DNA of 64,000 bases from Butyrivibrio sp. (GTDB taxonomy: Bacteria; Bacillota; Clostridia; Lachnospirales; Lachnospiraceae): assembly GCF_015056685.1 (NCBI RefSeq), contig NZ_SVFW01000011.1, positions 25,560-89,559 of the forward strand, in the 5' to 3' direction. Shown here piece by piece: positions 44,407 to 54,071 of this stretch. The first letter of the stretch is position 1. Each line of letters starts with the position of its first letter. The notes beneath the pieces are model-generated. The model did no database searches, was not told where the DNA came from, and saw nothing but the letters and a program-made list of their open reading frames with translations. The position numbers and the translations under genes were made by a program.

Positions 44407-45648
44407 TTACTTTCCACCAAGCAAATGCTTTACTATCTTTTGAGCATCAAATATTGCAATATCATCAGGGACATTTTGTCCATTTGTGATATAAGCAACC
44501 GGTGCCCCTGTATGCATCCTTACATTGTACAGATTACCCTTAGCCCCGGTTTCATCCATCTTTGTAAAGATCAGTCTGTATGCAACCATTTCTGAATATG
44601 CATCAGCTATCTCAATAAGATCCCTGTACTTTGTAGTTGCTGATAAAACAAGGAAATTCTCACATTCAATAATGTCTTCCAAAACTCTGATATAGCTCTC
44701 GACGTCCTGCTTAAGTTCATCGTTATGAAGAGAATGTCCGGCCGTATCAACCATGATGTAGTCATAATCCTTGAAATCTTCAGCCGCCTGCTTCATTTCA
44801 TCTACTGAATAAATTACTCTGAAAGGTATCTCCAAAATCGAAGCATATGTCCGTAGCTGTTCCGCTGCTGCGATTCTGTATGTATCAACTGTCAAAAGAG
44901 CTACTTTCTTTTTCTGGGTTACGGAAAGCTCAGATGCGAGTTTTGCAATTGTGGTTGTCTTTCCAACGCCTGTAGGTCCGATAAATATCTCAGCCCTTGG
45001 TCCTTCTTTTTCAAGATCGATGGGTTCAGACTTTCCAAATTTAAGAACCATCTTCTGATAGACATTTGCAAGGGCAAAGTCAAAAGGAAGGCCCGGTTTA
45101 CTTATTTTTTCGACTTCATCAGTAAGCTGATTTACGTATATTTCATCAACTTCATTTTCAATAAGAGTATTGTACAATAATTTGATAAACGATAAGGTTT
45201 CTTCGGAAACTGAAGCCTTAGATGAAGGCTTTGCCGAAGTTTCTTCGGAAGGCTCAGAAACAATTTCAGCAGTCTCCTTATCAGTCTTAAGGAAGTTCTT
45301 TTCAAGAAGAGAACTTAAGTTATCGAGCTTCTCCTCGATAGCACTGTTATCATCCCTTATGTCTTTATTCTCCCTTACCTTTGTGGCGTTAAGTGTTGCC
45401 GAGGCGATAGTATCCCTCTGACTATTCAGGGCATTTTCTCTTTGCGGCGAAAGAGTCCTTACAGCAGGTTTTTCGGGTTCATCCTCCAAAGCAACCGTCA
45501 CTTCAATTTTTTGAGACTGGAACAAAGAAAGAAAACCTGTCTTTTTCATTGGCCTGACATTCATAACAACAATGTTAGTACCAAGCTCCTTTCTTGCTTC
45601 TTCAGTAGCCTCATTCTCAGTTTTTCCAACATACTTTTTGATAATCAT
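44407..45648 (-). CDS. flhF: SRP-type GTPase FlhF
   Basis: This 413-residue protein has an N-terminal B domain (about 1-125), then the N and G domains with IGPTGVGKTTTIAKLAS, DTYRIAAAEQLR, DTAGHS and TKMDETG. It places the flagellar base at the right cell site with FlhG. Its ATG starts one base after the flhA stop. Length and motifs are normal. Confidence 0.96.
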   Translation of the reverse strand: MIIKKYVGKTENEATEEARKELGTNIVVMNVRPMKKTGFLSLFQSQKIEVTVALEDEPEKPAVRTLSPQRENALNSQRDTIASATLNATKVRENKDIRDDNSAIEEKLDNLSSLLEKNFLKTDKETAEIVSEPSEETSAKPSSKASVSEETLSFIKLLYNTLIENEVDEIYVNQLTDEVEKISKPGLPFDFALANVYQKMVLKFGKSEPIDLEKEGPRAEIFIGPTGVGKTTTIAKLASELSVTQKKKVALLTVDTYRIAAAEQLRTYASILEIPFRVIYSVDEMKQAAEDFKDYDYIMVDTAGHSLHNDELKQDVESYIRVLEDIIECENFLVLSATTKYRDLIEIADAYSEMVAYRLIFTKMDETGAKGNLYNVRMHTGAPVAYITNGQNVPDDIAIFDAQKIVKHLLGGK

Positions 45649-45649
45649 A

Positions 45650-47707
45650 TTATGCAGTTACCATCCCCACAGATTGTAATTCAATGTTAGCCTCAACTTC
45701 ATTATATGAAATAACAACTAAATCCTTATAATAGTCCTCAGTCATCTTCTTAAAGTACATTCTGACTATAGGTGAAGCCATAATGATAGCCTGTTTACCG
45801 GCTTCTTCAAGCTTTTTGACCTGTTCGCCAACAGAATTAAGAATCGACTTAGTCCTTGCCGGATCAAGAGTAAGATATGCACCTGTCTCAGTCTGTTTAA
45901 CACTGCTCATGATCTCCTGTTCTATCTTAGGATCAAGAGTCACGACGCTTGTTGTCTCACCCGGCATAAAGAATTTATTAGAAATTGCTCTCTTTAGTGA
46001 CTGCCTCACATACTCTGTCAATATATCAGGGTCATGAGTTGATGGAGCAAAATCTGCCAATGTCTCAAAAATTGTAACAAGATCTCTTATGGAAATACCT
46101 TCTTTTAGAAGGTTTTGTAATACCTTTTCAATCTCACCAAGACTCATAAGCTTAGGAACAAGTTCATCAACAAGAGCAGGATTGTTTTCTTTTAGATTAT
46201 CAACGAGATTCTGAACATCCTGTCTCGTCATAAGTTCTGCAATATGTTCTCTTATGATCTCTGTAAGATGTGTAGCTATAATTGACGGAGGATCAACTAC
46301 TGTATAGCCAAAGCTCTCAGCTCTTTCTCTTTGTCCCTCAGTGATCCATATAGCTGGTAGATGGAAAGATGGCTCAAAGGTCGGAATACCTGTGATCTCA
46401 TCCTCTACATGCCCTGGATTCATAGCCATGTAATGGTCAAATAAGATCTCGCCATCACTCACCTGTATACCTTTAATTTTAATGATATATTGATTAGGAT
46501 TCAACTGAATATTATCTCTAAGACGAATTATTGGTACAACAGTTCCAAGTTCAAGTGCAATCTGTCGTCTTATCATTACAACTCGGTCAAGAAGATCTCC
46601 TCCCTGATTTACATCAGCAAGCGGTATAATACCGTATCCAAATTCAAGTTCAATAGGGTCAACCTGCAAGAGACTTGTAACGTTTTCTGGTTGTCTTATC
46701 TCTTCTGCTGAAGTCTCTTCAGGAGATGTGGCCTCTGTCTCAGTCTGAACCTCTTCAATTGTCTGACTTGCAATTCTTCCAAGAAGTATAAAGCCAGCGC
46801 CAAAAGTAACATACAAAAGTGTAGGTAGCGGTGAAAAAATACCAAGTCCTGCAACAACACCTCCAACAAGGTAAAGAGTCTTTGGCATTCCAAAGAGCTG
46901 ATTTATAAGGACATGGCCAAAATCCGCTTCTTTTGAACCCTTTGTTACAAGAATACCTGTTGACATTGAGATCATAAGGGAAGGAATTGAGCTTACAAGT
47001 CCATCACCCATAGTCAGTATTGAATATGTATTAATGGCAGTAGTAACATCCATTCCCATTCTGAGTACGCCCATGGCAATACCGCCAATCAGGTTGACCG
47101 CAGTAATTATAAGACCGGCCGTTGAATCTCCCTTAACATACTTGGTAGCACCATCCATAGCGCCAAAGAAGCTTGCTTCTTCCTGTATCTTACTTCTTCT
47201 TTCTTTTGCTTCAGCATCTGTTATGGCGCCTGTATTAAGATCGGCATCTATAGCCATCTGTTTACCGGGCATAGCATCAAGTGTAAATCTTGCTGATACT
47301 TCAGCTACACGCTCAGAACCTTTGTTGATTACCATGAGCTGAACAATGATTAAAATTACATAGACAATTGCTCCTACAATAAGGTCACCACCACCTACGA
47401 ATGACCCAAACACTTCTATGACCTGTCCCGCGCTTCCCTGAGTAAGGATAAGTCTTGTAGATGAAACATTCAGAGCAATCCTGAATATTGTGGTAAACAA
47501 AAGGATTGTTGGGAAGAATGACATTTGAAGCACTTCTGTTGCGAACATCGCAGTAAACATGATGACAAATGACAAAGACATATCAAATGCCAAAAGTATA
47601 TCGAGCATCCAGTCTGGAAGGGGAATAATGAGCATTACAATAGCTGCTACGATATAAAGAGCAAGACCATAATCATAGACTCTGTTTTTTATCTTTGATA
47701 AATCCAT
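45650..47707 (-). CDS. flhA: Flagellar export gate protein FlhA
   Basis: This 685-residue protein has about eight N-terminal membrane helices with the FHIPEP-family motif (around VAEVSARFTLDAMPGKQMAID) and a cytoplasmic docking domain from about 340 onward. It is the largest part of the export gate and couples proton flow to export. It lies between flhB and flhF. It starts behind AAGGAG. Confidence 0.97.
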   Translation of the reverse strand: MDLSKIKNRVYDYGLALYIVAAIVMLIIPLPDWMLDILLAFDMSLSFVIMFTAMFATEVLQMSFFPTILLFTTIFRIALNVSSTRLILTQGSAGQVIEVFGSFVGGGDLIVGAIVYVILIIVQLMVINKGSERVAEVSARFTLDAMPGKQMAIDADLNTGAITDAEAKERRSKIQEEASFFGAMDGATKYVKGDSTAGLIITAVNLIGGIAMGVLRMGMDVTTAINTYSILTMGDGLVSSIPSLMISMSTGILVTKGSKEADFGHVLINQLFGMPKTLYLVGGVVAGLGIFSPLPTLLYVTFGAGFILLGRIASQTIEEVQTETEATSPEETSAEEIRQPENVTSLLQVDPIELEFGYGIIPLADVNQGGDLLDRVVMIRRQIALELGTVVPIIRLRDNIQLNPNQYIIKIKGIQVSDGEILFDHYMAMNPGHVEDEITGIPTFEPSFHLPAIWITEGQRERAESFGYTVVDPPSIIATHLTEIIREHIAELMTRQDVQNLVDNLKENNPALVDELVPKLMSLGEIEKVLQNLLKEGISIRDLVTIFETLADFAPSTHDPDILTEYVRQSLKRAISNKFFMPGETTSVVTLDPKIEQEIMSSVKQTETGAYLTLDPARTKSILNSVGEQVKKLEEAGKQAIIMASPIVRMYFKKMTEDYYKDLVVISYNEVEANIELQSVGMVTA

Positions 47708-47747
47708 GCCACTATCTCCTTTCCATCAAGTCTTTTTACAAAAAATC

Positions 47748-48896
47748 TCAAACTTTGCCTTTCAAGTGATAAACATAAGCAAGGACTTCGGCAACTGCCT
47801 TATAAAGCTCCGGCGGAACGAGTTCTCCCACTTCAACATTCGCATAAAGCATTCTGGCAAGAGGCTTATTTTCAACGATCTCAACATCATTTTCTCTGGC
47901 TATATCTTTTATCCTTTGAGCCAGATAATCTGCGCCTTTGGCTACGACCATAGGTGCATCAGCCTCATTTGCATCATATTTGATCGCTACAGCATAGTGA
48001 GTAGGGTTTGTGATAACAACATCCGCTTTAGGAAGGTTCTGCATCATTCTCCTCTGGGAAGCCTGCATCATTCGACGTTTCTGAGCACCTTTGATCTCAG
48101 GATTACCTTCGGAATTCTTAAACTCATCCTTTACTTCCTGTTTAGTCATCATCATATCTTTATTAAACTTGCGTCTCTGATATATGAGATCCGCAAAGGC
48201 AATTATCATGTACGCAGCAGCAATTCTTAGCCCAAGATCAATAATAAGGTTGCCCATAAGGCCGATTGCCTGCTTTAAGGGAATATCATAGAGCAAAAAT
48301 AGTGATTCTTTTCGCCCTGAAAAAAACGATATTATCACAATTGCCATAATTCCCAGTTTCAGGATTGATTTAACAAGCTCAAACACTTTTCTTGTTGAAA
48401 AGATCTTTTTCATTCCCGAAATAGGATCGAGCTTTGAAAACTTTGGCTGAAGTGGCTTTGTTGTTGGCTTAAAACCAACCTGAACAAAATCACAGATCAG
48501 AGCAACAGAAAAACCAACAATAAAAAACGGAGCACATAATAAAAGCAGTGTAAGCATTGCATGTATTACGAGGCTGCTTATATAAGCAATCGGAAGGTAC
48601 CCATCATAAGTCCTTGCCACATTGGGAATTGAATTATAAACATACTCAAAGGTGTTGCTAAAGATCTCACCCATAAATCCATAGACGAATCTCAGGATTA
48701 TAAAAAGTGCTAAAAGGCTAAAGGCTGTAGCAACTTCCTGGCTCTTTGCAACCTGTCCTTCTTTTCTGGCATCATCAAGTTTTTTCGCAGTAGGCTGTTC
48801 GGTCTTTTCAGCACCGTTTGCATCTTCTGCAAAAAACTGAAGATCATATGCAATTAGTAAAGGCTTAAATTCAGCCGCTTTGCATACTGTATACAA
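47748..48896 (-). CDS. flhB: Flagellar export switch protein FlhB, TTG start
   Basis: This 382-residue protein has four membrane helices and the autocleavage site NPTH (VITNPTHYAVAIKYD). It switches export from rod/hook to filament proteins together with FliK. The frame has no ATG before the conserved LQFFAED start. The only in-frame start candidate is the TTG at 48896, which lies 26 bases inside fliR, with AAGGAG 13 bases upstream. That is an unusual arrangement, and a rare ATT start nearer the conserved region is an alternative. Confidence 0.92.
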   Translation of the reverse strand: MYTVCKAAEFKPLLIAYDLQFFAEDANGAEKTEQPTAKKLDDARKEGQVAKSQEVATAFSLLALFIILRFVYGFMGEIFSNTFEYVYNSIPNVARTYDGYLPIAYISSLVIHAMLTLLLLCAPFFIVGFSVALICDFVQVGFKPTTKPLQPKFSKLDPISGMKKIFSTRKVFELVKSILKLGIMAIVIISFFSGRKESLFLLYDIPLKQAIGLMGNLIIDLGLRIAAAYMIIAFADLIYQRRKFNKDMMMTKQEVKDEFKNSEGNPEIKGAQKRRMMQASQRRMMQNLPKADVVITNPTHYAVAIKYDANEADAPMVVAKGADYLAQRIKDIARENDVEIVENKPLARMLYANVEVGELVPPELYKAVAEVLAYVYHLKGKV

Positions 48897-49656
48897 ATTC
48901 GTTCATCAACTCCTTGATATTTATATAAATATAATTGGATGCGTCGCCCAGCATAATGACCGTAATGAGCATTACAGAGAGCCCGATCACTATTTTTATC
49001 TGAATACCGACAGAGAACATATTCATCTGCGGTGATACTTTCGCTAAAATTCCAAGAACAACGTTCGTTATAAAGGTAATGATAAATATTGGAAGTGCTA
49101 TCCTGAAACCAATCACTATGTAATCCCTAAGGAAAGCTGTAACAGCACTTAGCATTCTGTCAGAATTGATAACAATTCCGTTTACAGGTATCAGGGTAAA
49201 AGAATCTGCTAAAGCCTTTAAGATAAAGTGATACATACCTGACAGAATAAGCATCATTGTAAGGACCTGCGAATAAAATGTACCTGTAATAGTCGACTGC
49301 TCATTTGTATTAGGATCAAACAGATTCACCATGGAAAGTCCTATCTGCATATCTACTATTGTGCCGGCAAAATTAACTATAAGTGTGGAAAGCTGCACTG
49401 CATATCCAAGCAAAAATCCTGCCATAACCTCTTTTAACACAATTACTGTATACCCGATAAGTGTATGATAATCCGGAGGGACAACAGGAACTGCCCCATA
49501 GATAAGTATTGAGAGTAAGAGTCCAAAACCTATCTTAACAAGATTAGGCGACTGCCTGCCTCCGAAGAAGGGACATACAAATATAAAGCTCGTAATCCTG
49601 ACAAACACCAGTAGAAATATTTCAAGATCGCCATAACTAAAGGAGTAATCTATCAT
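48871..49656 (-). CDS. fliR: Flagellar export gate protein FliR
   Basis: This 261-residue protein has about six membrane helices. The family pattern is visible in FVRITSFIFVCPFFGGRQSP and GFALP-type stretches. It forms the export pore with FliP and FliQ. Its 3' end overlaps flhB by 26 bases. It lies 9 bases after fliQ. Confidence 0.95.
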   Translation of the reverse strand: MIDYSFSYGDLEIFLLVFVRITSFIFVCPFFGGRQSPNLVKIGFGLLLSILIYGAVPVVPPDYHTLIGYTVIVLKEVMAGFLLGYAVQLSTLIVNFAGTIVDMQIGLSMVNLFDPNTNEQSTITGTFYSQVLTMMLILSGMYHFILKALADSFTLIPVNGIVINSDRMLSAVTAFLRDYIVIGFRIALPIFIITFITNVVLGILAKVSPQMNMFSVGIQIKIVIGLSVMLITVIMLGDASNYIYINIKELMNEFVYSMQSG

Positions 49657-49665
49657 GTAATCCCT

Positions 49666-49938
49666 CTATCTCACATATTTTGAAAAATCTGACCATAGAT
49701 TAATGATATAGCCCGATAATTCTGTAAGCATCCAGTTTCCAATGAGCATGATCATCACAAACACTCCAACAACTTTTGGTACAAACGTAAGAGTCTGCTC
49801 CTGAATAGAGGTTACAGTCTGAAAGATTGAAATAACCAGACCGATGATCATAGATGTTAAAAGAACCGGCAGTGACATTTTGATCACAAGAAAAAGCGCG
49901 CTGTTCATGATTGTATTTATATCTGATAATGTGATCAT
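49666..49938 (-). CDS. fliQ: Flagellar export gate protein FliQ
   Basis: This 90-residue protein has two membrane helices, with the family core LLTSMIIGLVISIFQTVTSIQEQTLTF split across a loop. It is part of the FliPQR pore. It lies 15 bases after fliP and 9 bases before fliR. Confidence 0.95.
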   Translation of the reverse strand: MITLSDINTIMNSALFLVIKMSLPVLLTSMIIGLVISIFQTVTSIQEQTLTFVPKVVGVFVMIMLIGNWMLTELSGYIINLWSDFSKYVR

Positions 49939-49953
49939 AAAAACGCCTCCTTT

Positions 49954-50898
49954 TTAATAAAATGACTTGACCAGATTACCAATAATAAGGCTCCATCCAT
50001 CCGCCAGTACAAATAAAAGAACTTTAAATGGCATCGAAATTGTGGTAGGTGGAAGCATCATCATACCCATACTCATAAGTACCGATGCAACAACCATGTC
50101 AATAACAATGAACGGTATATAGATTAAAAAGCCTATGATAAATGCTGTTCGAAGTTCACTTACTATAAAACTCGGAATAAGAACAACATTTGGAATACTG
50201 TCCAGTTCTCCGTCCCACTCAATCCCATCTATCTGCATGAAGAGAAGAACATCTTTTTTCTGAGTCTGACCATACATAAACTGCCTGAAAGGCTTCATTG
50301 CTGTCTCAAAAAATTCAGTCTGGTCCATCTGTCCATCTTCAAAAGGAATTACCGCCGTATTATAAGCTTCAGTCAATGTTGGCTGCATTATAAAAAGCGT
50401 CATAAACAAAGCAATCCCAATCATCACCAGGTTTGGGGGCGATGTTTGGGTACCAATGGCAGTTCGTGTAAAATGCAGTGCAACAATGATCCTTGTAAAA
50501 GAAGTCATCATTACAAGGAGCGTCGGTGCCAGCGAAAGAAGCGTCAAAGTAATAAGAATTCGCAGAGCGCCATTAACAGAACCATTGCCGTTATCATATG
50601 TAACAGTAACAGTATTTGCTATATTCAGCTTTTGCAAATCATCAGGATCTTCTGATGCTCCCGGAGGATTGATATTAGTTCTCTCTTCCTCTGAGCCTGT
50701 AAGATATGAATCCCTGTCTGTAGTTGGATCTGTGGGCTCAGTATCAATTATTACTTCTTCAGTGGCTTTAGCTGTTATGGGAATAGAAAAAGAAATAAAA
50801 GAAATCAGTGCAATAGAAACTAAAGCAGCTATTATCCCTCTTTTTACGCTGCTCTTTCGGTTAGTTATTATATTCCCATCTCCCCGTCTTTTTGTCAT
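49954..50898 (-). CDS. fliP: Flagellar export gate protein FliP
   Basis: This 314-residue protein has an N-terminal signal-like hydrophobic segment (about 20-43), an acidic linker, then the conserved FliP membrane core (LTLLSLAPTLLVMMTSFTRI, ALHFTRTAIGTQTSPPNLVM, IDMVVASVLMSMGMMMLPP). The linker between the signal and the core (about 45-95) is longer than in Bacillus FliP. Its start overlaps the fliO stop (ATGA). Confidence 0.96.
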   Translation of the reverse strand: MTKRRGDGNIITNRKSSVKRGIIAALVSIALISFISFSIPITAKATEEVIIDTEPTDPTTDRDSYLTGSEEERTNINPPGASEDPDDLQKLNIANTVTVTYDNGNGSVNGALRILITLTLLSLAPTLLVMMTSFTRIIVALHFTRTAIGTQTSPPNLVMIGIALFMTLFIMQPTLTEAYNTAVIPFEDGQMDQTEFFETAMKPFRQFMYGQTQKKDVLLFMQIDGIEWDGELDSIPNVVLIPSFIVSELRTAFIIGFLIYIPFIVIDMVVASVLMSMGMMMLPPTTISMPFKVLLFVLADGWSLIIGNLVKSFY

Positions 50899-51236
50899 TT
50901 ACTTTTTATCTCGCTTTTGAATTTGTCAAATATCTCCTTAAAGCTGGCGCTGTGGTCTTCACCATCTGCCAGCTTAAGGGAATCCTTGTCAACTTCGCAA
51001 AGAGCCGTTATTTCATCTTTTCCAACGGCAATAGCCATATACTTGTCTCCAAGTCTGACTATCTGTATGTATTTATTAGTCGTAATTCTTCCTGTTTCGA
51101 TTATTTCAATATTGCCAAAAGAATTTTTCTCCTTCTGATAACCGGCAAGATACCTTGTAACAAAATAGGTAGCCACCAGTACTACAATAAAAATAATGAG
51201 AACAGAAATAAACTGGATGTAAGAATCTGCCGTCAT
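50895..51236 (-). CDS. fliO: Flagellar biosynthesis protein FliO/FliZ
   Basis: This 113-residue protein has one N-terminal membrane helix (about 7-29) and a cytoplasmic domain with the pattern IEIIETGRITTNKYIQIVRLGDKYMAIAVGKDEI in overlapping parts, typical of FliO. It helps FliP assemble. It lies between fliY and fliP, with a 4-base overlap to fliP. Confidence 0.88.
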   Translation of the reverse strand: MTADSYIQFISVLIIFIVVLVATYFVTRYLAGYQKEKNSFGNIEIIETGRITTNKYIQIVRLGDKYMAIAVGKDEITALCEVDKDSLKLADGEDHSASFKEIFDKFKSEIKSK

Positions 51237-51244
51237 TTTTTATC

Positions 51245-52486
51245 CTACTGAACAATTTCGGTCACACGCACACCAAAACTTTCTTCAATAACTACAACTT
51301 CGCCTTTAGCTACAAACTTACCATTTACGAGAACATCCACAGGTTCACCGGCAACTTTATCAAGCTCTATAATGGTTCCCGGAGCAAAATCAAGGATATC
51401 AGCTATAGGTTTTGCTGTTCTTCCAAGTTCTACAGTAACTTCAAGCGGAACATCCTTGATGATTCCTATGTTTTCTCCACCTGCCATAATGGTTGTACCA
51501 CCGGAAAAATTCTGGAACTGAGCAGGCTGGATATTCATATTCATCATCTGCGGAGCCATCATTGGCATACCCATTTGAGGCATACCCATCTGCGGCATTC
51601 CCATCATTGGCTGGCCCTGCATCATAGACGGATCCATCTGTGACATTCCTGCAGCTGGCGCAGGTGCTGGTTGTGGAGCCGGAGCTGGAGCCGGTTCCGG
51701 TGCAGGAGCTGGAGCCTCTGCTTCGCCACCTGCATCACCTGAAATAACAGTATCCTTAAGAGTTTTTGCAAAATCTATAGGATATAACTGCATCAGGGTT
51801 GAATCTACAAGGTCTCCGACCTGCATCTTGAAAGAGATCTTTACGAATGTTCCTGTAAGGAATTCAGCAATATCAGAAGGATCATCATTGATCATATCAA
51901 GAAGGGTTGCCTGTGGCGGGCTGATATCTACCTTCTGGTTGATCATTGTAGAAAGAGACGTGGCAGCAGCACCCATCATCTGGTTCATTGCTTCAGAAAT
52001 GGCTGACAGCTGCAGTTCACCAATCTCTCCATCAGTATTTGTACCATCACCGCCCATCATAAGGTCAGTGATGACCATAACATCATGTTCCTTAAGAATA
52101 AGGATATTGGTGCCATCAAGACCTACCGTATATTTTATCTGAATAAATACGCAAGGTCTCTCATAGTTGTTGATCACATTTTCCCAGTTAGCCAACTCAA
52201 CCTGGGGCGTAGTGATATTAACCTTCTGATTTACAAGGGAATACAGCGTTGTTGCTGAAGATCCCATGCTGATGTTAGCCACTTCACCAATAGCATCTTT
52301 TTCAGAATCAGTAAGTAGTGACTCATCAATTGTACTGCCTCCAACTGGTGGCGTTGCAGCAGCTGCTTCTGCTGGTGCATCTCCCCCGGAATCGGCAGGA
52401 GCGTCCGCTGGTGCATCTGAGCCGCCTGAAGTATCCATTCCGGCTAGCAAAGCATTAATTTCGTCCTGAGACAACATTCCATCCAT
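51245..52486 (-). CDS. fliY: Flagellar switch protein FliY with CheY-P phosphatase sites
   Basis: This 413-residue protein has an N-terminal CheY-binding segment (MLSQDEINALLAG), a CheC-like domain with two E-x2-N sites (EVANISMGSSAT and EAMNQMMGAAAT), a long linker, and a C-terminal FliN domain (about 340-413; LEVTVELGRT). The linker first is Ala/Pro-rich and then becomes extremely Met/Gly/Pro/Gln-rich, with MPQMG repeats. It is part of the C-ring and removes phosphate from CheY-P. It lies 4 bases after fliM. Confidence 0.95.
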   Translation of the reverse strand: MDGMLSQDEINALLAGMDTSGGSDAPADAPADSGGDAPAEAAAATPPVGGSTIDESLLTDSEKDAIGEVANISMGSSATTLYSLVNQKVNITTPQVELANWENVINNYERPCVFIQIKYTVGLDGTNILILKEHDVMVITDLMMGGDGTNTDGEIGELQLSAISEAMNQMMGAAATSLSTMINQKVDISPPQATLLDMINDDPSDIAEFLTGTFVKISFKMQVGDLVDSTLMQLYPIDFAKTLKDTVISGDAGGEAEAPAPAPEPAPAPAPQPAPAPAAGMSQMDPSMMQGQPMMGMPQMGMPQMGMPMMAPQMMNMNIQPAQFQNFSGGTTIMAGGENIGIIKDVPLEVTVELGRTAKPIADILDFAPGTIIELDKVAGEPVDVLVNGKFVAKGEVVVIEESFGVRVTEIVQ

Positions 52487-52490
52487 GCTC

Positions 52491-53474
52491 CTACTCTTCC
52501 TCCTCTCTCACAACTGACGTTATCCTGACAGCATATTTGTCTTTTGCCGTTCCCGGTAACGCAGTAAATTTAAATATATTGCCTACATATATCTGCATAT
52601 CCGTATTAACTCTATTGTCGAGCCTTATAATGTCTCCAGCCTGAAGATGAACAAAATCGCTTACCGATACATTACATCTTCCAAGAATAGCTTTGACCGG
52701 AACATCAACATGCTTGACCATGGTTTCAAGCGTATCCTGATAATCCTCATCATTATTTTTCTGCATTGTAGAGAACCAGAACTTGGTATTGAGCTTGTCC
52801 ATTACACTCTCTAATGTGAAATATGGAAGACAGACATTCATAAGACCTTCCGTATCACCAATCTTTATATTAAGAGTGACAATGGCGATCATATCTGTAG
52901 GAGAAATAACCTGGGCAAATTGAGGGTTTGTCTCAATTCTCTCCATTACAGGATTTATAGCTACAACGCTTTGCCACGGTTCAACCATAAGCTGCATGCA
53001 AATGGTAACAAGCTTTTCTATAAGCGGCATCTCTATATCAGTAAATGGTCTTGGCTTATCAAGGGTTCCGCCTTGGCCTCCAAGCATTCTGTCGATAAAA
53101 GAAAAGCCTATATTAGCCTGGAGCTCCAATATAATAGTTCCCTGAAGAGGCAAAAAAGATATGACGCCTAAAATAACAGGATTTGAAAGCGCATTACTAA
53201 ATTCCGAATATGTAACGGTCTCAGAGTTAGCAACTGATACCGATACATTTTTTCTCAAATACAAAGGTAATGTAGTTGATAACAGTCTTCCATAATGCTC
53301 GTAGATCATCTCCAAGGTTCGAAGGTGCTCTTTGGAGAACTTGGCAGGACGTTTAAAGTCATAATCCTTGACTTTCTTTTCGTCAGCTGCCTGCATCTGA
53401 TCCACATCAAGTTCACCGCTAGATAGCGCTGCCAACAGACCATCTATTTCACTTTGTGACAGTACTTCACTCAA
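52491..53474 (-). CDS. fliM: Flagellar switch protein FliM
   Basis: This 327-residue protein has the N-terminal CheY-binding motif (LSQSEIDGLLAAL), the middle domain (YGRLLSTTLPLYLRKNVSVSV, GGxG-like MLGGQGG) and the C-terminal FliN-like SpoA domain (VKAILGRCNVSVSDFVHLQAGD). It binds CheY-P and sets rotation direction. It starts behind AAAGGAG and is followed closely by fliY. Confidence 0.97.
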   Translation of the reverse strand: MSEVLSQSEIDGLLAALSSGELDVDQMQAADEKKVKDYDFKRPAKFSKEHLRTLEMIYEHYGRLLSTTLPLYLRKNVSVSVANSETVTYSEFSNALSNPVILGVISFLPLQGTIILELQANIGFSFIDRMLGGQGGTLDKPRPFTDIEMPLIEKLVTICMQLMVEPWQSVVAINPVMERIETNPQFAQVISPTDMIAIVTLNIKIGDTEGLMNVCLPYFTLESVMDKLNTKFWFSTMQKNNDEDYQDTLETMVKHVDVPVKAILGRCNVSVSDFVHLQAGDIIRLDNRVNTDMQIYVGNIFKFTALPGTAKDKYAVRITSVVREEEE

Positions 53475-53517
53475 AATGGATCTCCTTTCTCAGTAGTTTA
53501 GTGTTAGATTTTTTAGT

Positions 53518-54054
53518 TTACTGATAAATTGCTGTTATACTTACGTCATAGATAAAGTTAGAACCATAGAGTTCCTGAATTGCCTCTATAACTTCATCTT
53601 TTGCAGGCTGTATATCGCTCTGAAGTTCTTCCATAGTCTTACTTGAAAGAATGTCTATAACCTTTGCCTTTATCAGATCATTCATGCTGGCTATAGATTC
53701 TGAAGTTCCATAGGTTGCATAATCTGCTGAAGCTGTGTTCATAGAAAAGAGAACTTCCGCAACCATATAATGTGCTTTTCCATCTGCTCCAGGTTTCAAG
53801 CTGATTGTAAGGCTGTTGTCTCCGGTAAATCCAAAGGTTGCAAGATTTGCAACACCAACTGTGCCTGATGCGGATCCAGAGAACCCTCCGCCTGCTCCGC
53901 CACTTGCCTCAAGTTCCAGGGCAGCAGCTATATCCGAAATAAGCTTTGCTGTCTGTGAATTTGTAGTCATAACGCTAAGAAGCATAAATCCATTCATAGC
54001 CAGATTAACTACAAGAAGTGCCAAAATAATAATGGATAATAAATTCTTTTTCAT
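53518..54054 (-). CDS. fliL: Flagellar basal body-associated protein FliL
   Basis: This 178-residue protein has one N-terminal membrane helix (about 6-27) and an extracytoplasmic FliL domain (SLKPGADGKAHYMVAEVLFSM, VIDILSSKTMEELQ, FIYDVSITAIYQ). A Gly/Ser-rich stretch (SGGAGGGFSGSASG) follows the first helix segment. It surrounds and supports the stator. It lies 17 bases after motB and 43 bases before fliM. Confidence 0.93.
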   Translation of the reverse strand: MKKNLLSIIILALLVVNLAMNGFMLLSVMTTNSQTAKLISDIAAALELEASGGAGGGFSGSASGTVGVANLATFGFTGDNSLTISLKPGADGKAHYMVAEVLFSMNTASADYATYGTSESIASMNDLIKAKVIDILSSKTMEELQSDIQPAKDEVIEAIQELYGSNFIYDVSITAIYQ

Positions 54055-54071
54055 TTAAAGGTATCCCCCTC

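Noticed and set aside
51540..51720. Tandem DNA repeats as possible CRISPR-like array
   Set aside because: These are codon repeats for the Met/Pro/Gln and Ala/Pro linkers of fliY; units are short, irregular and inside a coding frame.
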